This document shows positions 13,907-16,599 of a stretch of 16,599 nucleotides of DNA, in pieces. The position numbers and the translations under genes are program-made. Origin of the DNA: JAGLCY01 sp965363725 (GTDB taxonomy: Bacteria > Krumholzibacteriota > Krumholzibacteriia > LZORAL124-64-63). The notes under the pieces were generated by a model. The model ran no database searches and had not been told where the DNA came from. It saw only the letters and a list, made by a program, of their open reading frames with translations. Numbering within the stretch: the stretch's first letter is position 1; each line of letters opens with the position of its first letter. Location of the stretch: the NCBI GenBank assembly GCA_965363725.1, contig CBDTUS010000074.1, forward strand, positions 1 through 16,599. Direction: 5' to 3'.

Positions 13907-14911
13907 TTACTTGAGCGTCGCCCAGATGACCATGATCAGCCCATAGGTCACCAGCAGGAGCAAGCCCCGGCTGCGGCCGATGCGCCCCCGACCCAGGATG
14001 ATCATGACGAACACCATGACCGTCAGCGCCACCATGCTGAGGGTCTGCACCTGAAGGTTGGTCAGGTTCAGGCCGCCCAGGAACGAATTCGTTCCCCCGG
14101 CCTCGGCGTCGAGTCCCCAGATCACACCCACCGGGCCGGCCACCGCCAGGATGTTGAATAGATTCGATCCCACGATGTTCCCGAGCGCGAGATCGTCCTC
14201 GTTGCGCAGGGCCGCCACGATGGTGGTCGCCAGTTCGGGCAGACTGGTTCCCACTGCCACCAGGGTCAGGCCGATCAAGGTCTCGGATATCCCCATGTTC
14301 ACGGCCAGTTTCAGGGCCGAGGACACGATTAAATGTCCGCCGGCCGCCAGCCCGATGACACCGAGGACAACCAGGACGAAACCCCGGCTGAGTTCCCGCA
14401 ACCGGTGCTCGGGATCAACGGGGGGCAGGTCCACCTTGGGCGCCACCACCGATCCCCGGTCCCGGTTGGACAGGGTCCACCCCATGAAGGCCCCGAAACC
14501 CAGGACCAGGAAGCCGGCGTCCAGTTTTCCGAGCCGTCCGTCCCAGACCAGGACCGCAAACAGGACGGTGGCCCCCATCAACAGGGGCACCTCCTTGCGC
14601 GAGAGACCCCTCTCCACGATGACCGGACGCAACATCGCCGCCATCGCCAGGATCAATCCCAGGTTGGCCACGTTCGAACCGATGACGTTGCCCAGCACCA
14701 GGCCTGTATTGCCCCTGACGGCTCCCACGAGGGAAACAAACAGTTCCGGAGCCGAGGTGCCGAAAGCCACGACGGTCAACCCCACCACCACTGTCGGCAC
14801 GCCCAGGACGGCCGCCGCCCGGGTCCCGCCGCTGATCAGCAGCCAGGCGCCGCCAATCAGCAGGCCGATGCCCCCGGCGAATACCAGGATCTGCAGCAAG
14901 GGATCGGTCAC
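13907..14911 (-). CDS. Na+/Ca2+ exchanger-family (CaCA) antiporter
   Basis: 334 residues with about ten TM helices in two inverted halves. The alpha-repeats that form the ion site are clear: VVAFGTSAPELFVSLVGA with GNVIGSNVANLG (about 47-86), and VAVGTSLPELATTIVAA with GNIVGSNLFNIL (about 218-255). The GTSxPE and GNxxGSN motifs are the family signature (YrbG-like branch), and both Glu (56, 226) are kept. The protein should exchange Ca2+ or another cation for Na+ or H+ across the inner membrane. A cytoplasmic loop of about 35 residues (148-178) separates the halves. The start is GTG 14911, overlapping the cyclase stop as GTGA, with GGAGGG 6 nt upstream; the longer in-frame N-terminus is low-complexity and overlaps the cyclase gene, so it is rejected. 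Its neighbours do not reveal a specific cation. Confidence 0.92.
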   Translation of the reverse strand: MTDPLLQILVFAGGIGLLIGGAWLLISGGTRAAAVLGVPTVVVGLTVVAFGTSAPELFVSLVGAVRGNTGLVLGNVIGSNVANLGLILAMAAMLRPVIVERGLSRKEVPLLMGATVLFAVLVWDGRLGKLDAGFLVLGFGAFMGWTLSNRDRGSVVAPKVDLPPVDPEHRLRELSRGFVLVVLGVIGLAAGGHLIVSSALKLAVNMGISETLIGLTLVAVGTSLPELATTIVAALRNEDDLALGNIVGSNLFNILAVAGPVGVIWGLDAEAGGTNSFLGGLNLTNLQVQTLSMVALTVMVFVMIILGRGRIGRSRGLLLLVTYGLIMVIWATLK

Positions 14912-15585
14912 GGAGATCCCTCCGGCCCGGTCACCAGGGCCACCGCCCGCACCGGCGAGGCTTCGGTTCCCGCGAGCTTCAAGGGCAGTGCCACCAGGGT
15001 AAAACCCTGATCGGGCACCGAACCCAGATGGGCCAGGTTCTCCAGGTTGATCATTCCCGCCGGGGCGCAAAGGTCATGGGCGGCCTGGCCGGAAAAGGGG
15101 TCGAGACTGGGGGTGTCCAGACCAACTCCCTTGAGGCCCGATCCCGCCAGCAAGGCGGCCAGTTCGGGTGACAGATAGGACCACTCGCGGTAATACCGCT
15201 CGGTGCCCCAATGTCGGTCCCAGCTCGTGTCGAACAGCACGAAGTCCACGGCCGCCAGGTCGATGCCCTCGCACACCTCGGGCCCCAGAACCCGGGGAGA
15301 GATCCCGTCTCCCACCCGGATGATTCGGCCCGGTCCCACGAAACGGTCCAGAGGCAGCTGGTCGATTCCCGGCTGGCCATCCAGGAAATGCAGCGGCGCG
15401 TCGACATGGGTTCCGACGTGGCACCCGAATTCCAGGGAACTGGACATGTGGTTGTCCGGACCATGCACGCTTTGCCGATGGATCTTCAGGGGCTGACGGT
15501 CGCCCGGCCACTGGGGCATGCCCGGCTCGATGGTATGGCTCAGATCGATCAGCTTCAAAAACGGCTCCACTAGGGTAGCGGTCAT
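14908..15585 (-). CDS. Cyclase-family (kynurenine formamidase-like) metal-dependent hydrolase
   Basis: 225 residues. The family motif HVGTHVDAPLHF (56-67) supplies metal-binding His and Asp, and further conserved text occurs in LIDLSHTIEPGMPQWPG (12-28), VLFDTSWDRHWG, GVGLDTPSLDP (153-163) and AAHDLCAPAGMINLENLAHL (168-187). These are typical of PF04199 enzymes (kynurenine formamidase, isatin hydrolase, putative cyclases), usually 200-260 residues long. No kynurenine pathway gene lies nearby, so the substrate is unknown. The ATG overlaps the preceding gene's stop as ATGA, and its own stop overlaps the antiporter GTG start. It has no good Shine-Dalgarno, consistent with translational coupling. 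Confidence 0.9.
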   Translation of the reverse strand: MTATLVEPFLKLIDLSHTIEPGMPQWPGDRQPLKIHRQSVHGPDNHMSSSLEFGCHVGTHVDAPLHFLDGQPGIDQLPLDRFVGPGRIIRVGDGISPRVLGPEVCEGIDLAAVDFVLFDTSWDRHWGTERYYREWSYLSPELAALLAGSGLKGVGLDTPSLDPFSGQAAHDLCAPAGMINLENLAHLGSVPDQGFTLVALPLKLAGTEASPVRAVALVTGPEGSP

Positions 15586-15893
15586 CCGGAATGAAAGGAA
15601 TCCACTTGGATGTTCCGGCGCAGATCCCCGACTTCGAAATCCGAGGCGAAAACAATACGCTCGGCCGCGTCCAGAAGCCCCGCGACCTGGGCCTCTTCAC
15701 CGGAAACCGCACCGATGGCCAGGAAACATCTTTGAATGAGATCGGCGGGCCCTACCTGGGCCACGGCCAGATCCTGGTTTTTCAGTTTTTGGATCAGGGC
15801 CCGCAACGGCCCCCTGCGGTCCTTGAGGGTACGGGCGGAGGTCATCACCAGATCCGCCGTCAGGGTGCCGGAAAAAATCCGTACATCGTCCAC
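15582..15893 (-). CDS. YlxP/DUF503-family protein
   Basis: 103 residues matching the family: FSGTLTADLVMTSARTLKDRRGPLRALIQKLKN, VAQVGPADLIQRCFLAIGAVSGEEAQV, then a helix ending in RNIQVDSFHSG. DUF503 proteins are about 90-105 residues, have a ferredoxin-like fold and no settled function; the gene is usually found in the nusA-infB-ylxP-rbfA translation cluster, whose other members are not seen here. The start is GTG 15893, chosen because GGGAGG lies 6 nt upstream. It is the first gene of the run, with a promoter-like element about 35 bp upstream. It overlaps the cyclase gene by 4 bp. Confidence 0.85.
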   Translation of the reverse strand: MDDVRIFSGTLTADLVMTSARTLKDRRGPLRALIQKLKNQDLAVAQVGPADLIQRCFLAIGAVSGEEAQVAGLLDAAERIVFASDFEVGDLRRNIQVDSFHSG

Positions 15894-15927
15894 GTTCAGC
15901 CTCCCTGCCTCGTTCCGGCAAAGCTAA

Positions 15928-15956
15928 ATGATATCAAGCGGATTGTCATGGGTGAA
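15928..15956 (-). promoter_or_regulatory. Sigma70-like promoter of the eleven-gene run
   Basis: On the minus strand TTCACC (15956-15951) and TATCAT (15933-15928) are separated by exactly 17 bp; they match TTGACA at 4 of 6 and TATAAT at 5 of 6. Transcription would start near 15921, giving a leader of about 28 nt before GTG 15893 that includes its ribosome binding site. Confidence 0.5.
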
Positions 15957-15957
15957 T

Positions 15958-15990
15958 GCGGGTTTACCGGTCAGCCAGGCGGGTTTTACC
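15958..15990. repeat. Direct repeat GCGGGTTT(T)ACC spaced 21 bp, upstream of the promoter
   Basis: GCGGGTTTACC (15958-15968) and GCGGGTTTTACC (15979-15990) start 21 bp apart, two helical turns. The first copy lies 1 bp upstream of the -35 hexamer of the minus-strand promoter. Direct repeats on one face of the helix next to a -35 are the usual layout for a response-regulator-type activator. No DNA-binding regulator is encoded in the window. Confidence 0.4.
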
Positions 15991-16135
15991 ATGAGCCCAT
16001 GGCTGTCGTGGACTTGTTTGTCCCTGGAATTCACCAAAGTCTTGCCTCCAAATCAGATAGAAATTGCCCCTGCCGGATAACTCTCCGTTGGGCCCAAAGC
16101 GATTCTGGCCCGATTCCTGCAACTAAATCCCTGTC

Positions 16136-16599
16136 ATGATGATACTTCGCTACCAATTGACCGTCCATCCAGGCCGGAACGCAGGCGCCCTGCTGCTGGC
16201 CGCCTGCCTTCTTGCGGTTTGCACCGGTTGCCAGGAAAGGATCGACCGGCCCGGTTCCAGCCTGGAGGGCGCCACTCCCGCTGCCCCCCATCCGCTGGTG
16301 CAGCGGGACCTCGAGGCCATCGACCGGGGCGGCGTCATCCGTCTGATCACCCGCTACAATTCGAGCAGCTATTTCATTCACCGGGGGGGGCAAGCCGGCT
16401 TCGACTACGAAATGGTCTGGCGATTCGCCCGCGAGAGGGGTCTGACCGTGGAGGTCGTTATCCCCGAACCCGGCGAAGATCCCGTCACCTTGCTGAATTC
16501 CGGCAATGGCGACCTGGTCGGCGCGGGCCTGATTCCGGATGAAGATCTCGAGCGATGGGTCGACTGGACCCGCCCCACCAATTTCGTCCACAAAGTGGT
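16136..16599 (+). CDS. MltF-like lytic transglycosylase, 5' part (runs off the window)
   Basis: The reading frame opens at ATG 16136 (a second ATG follows at 16139) and stays open to the window edge, giving 154 residues. The N-terminus MMILRYQLTVHPGRN plus a hydrophobic stretch ends in AVCTGCQE; Cys32 could be lipidated, although -3 is Cys rather than Leu. From about residue 58 a solute-binding family 3 domain begins (DLEAIDRGGVIRLITRYNSSSYFIHR), continuing with GFDYEMVWRFARERGLTVEVV and DLVGAGLIPDEDLERWVDWTRP. This is the N-terminal regulatory domain of MltF, in which GFEYEL and DLAAAGLT are usual; the SLT catalytic domain should lie beyond the window. MltF is an outer-membrane murein transglycosylase that cleaves peptidoglycan glycan strands. 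It is divergent from the YlxP gene. No clear Shine-Dalgarno precedes the ATG. Confidence 0.8.
   Translation, partial: MMILRYQLTVHPGRNAGALLLAACLLAVCTGCQERIDRPGSSLEGATPAAPHPLVQRDLEAIDRGGVIRLITRYNSSSYFIHRGGQAGFDYEMVWRFARERGLTVEVVIPEPGEDPVTLLNSGNGDLVGAGLIPDEDLERWVDWTRPTNFVHKV

Noticed and set aside
14912..15070. Longer N-terminus for the antiporter
   Set aside because: It overlaps the cyclase gene and encodes a Gly/Pro/Arg-rich stretch; GTG 14911 has a good Shine-Dalgarno and begins just before TM1.
16100..16135. Promoter or leaderless start for the MltF-like gene (TAAATC 6 nt before the ATG)
   Set aside because: No -35 element at a fitting distance; the -10 resemblance alone is too weak.
16031..16591. 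Minus-strand open frame of 186 codons at the right end
   Set aside because: The plus strand of the same stretch encodes a recognisable MltF N-terminal domain, so this is its shadow.

Overview
The window reads as GC-rich chromosomal DNA from a Gram-negative bacterium with an outer membrane. The evidence is a beta-barrel porin ending in Phe, a MltF-like lytic transglycosylase, signal peptides, and a large periplasmic multihaem cytochrome c fused to a membrane cytochrome b. The gene types would fit a deltaproteobacterial-type anaerobe or one of the cytochrome-rich candidate phyla, but nothing here fixes the taxon. I see no tRNA, rRNA, CRISPR array, insertion sequence or phage gene.

Layout, from the right edge leftwards (nearly all genes are on the minus strand). 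At 16136-16599 the 5' part of a plus-strand MltF-like gene runs off the window. It is divergent from a minus-strand run of eleven genes, 15893 down to 3822, in which all gaps are at most 38 bp and five junctions overlap or nearly touch (ATGA, GTGA, a 1-bp gap, TGATG, TGATG). A sigma70-like promoter (15928-15956), with a 21-bp-spaced direct repeat just upstream, precedes the first gene. In order the run encodes a YlxP/DUF503 protein, a cyclase-family metal hydrolase, a Na+/Ca2+ exchanger-family antiporter, an RsuA/RluB-type pseudouridine synthase, a one-TM histidine kinase without a sensor domain, a 1047-residue fusion (ADP/ATP-translocase-like membrane domain, HEAT-like repeats, cyclic-nucleotide-binding-like domain), a receiver-PP2C phosphatase, a stand-alone receiver, an outer-membrane porin, a small PstS-like periplasmic protein, and a second histidine kinase whose ATP-binding domain has lost key residues.

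A 298-bp AT-rich intergenic region with two dyad symmetries (3524-3821) separates this run from a second unit: a 941-residue protein with 19 CxxCH haem-c motifs and a C-terminal di-haem cytochrome b-type membrane domain (CbcL-like architecture), then a small exported DUF1579 protein.

The most interesting system is the signalling block at 13051-3822. A transporter-like membrane protein with a cytoplasmic cNMP-binding-like domain is translationally coupled upstream to a sensor-less kinase and downstream to a receiver-phosphatase. This resembles transporter-type sensing (as in UhpC/UhpB) feeding a partner-switch-type phosphatase output. It is followed by a porin, a periplasmic binding protein and a probable pseudokinase with a periplasmic helical domain, which could be a second input branch. 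The 19-haem cytochrome is probably a quinone-linked electron conduit; its haem domain was built by an exact-register duplication of about 246 residues.
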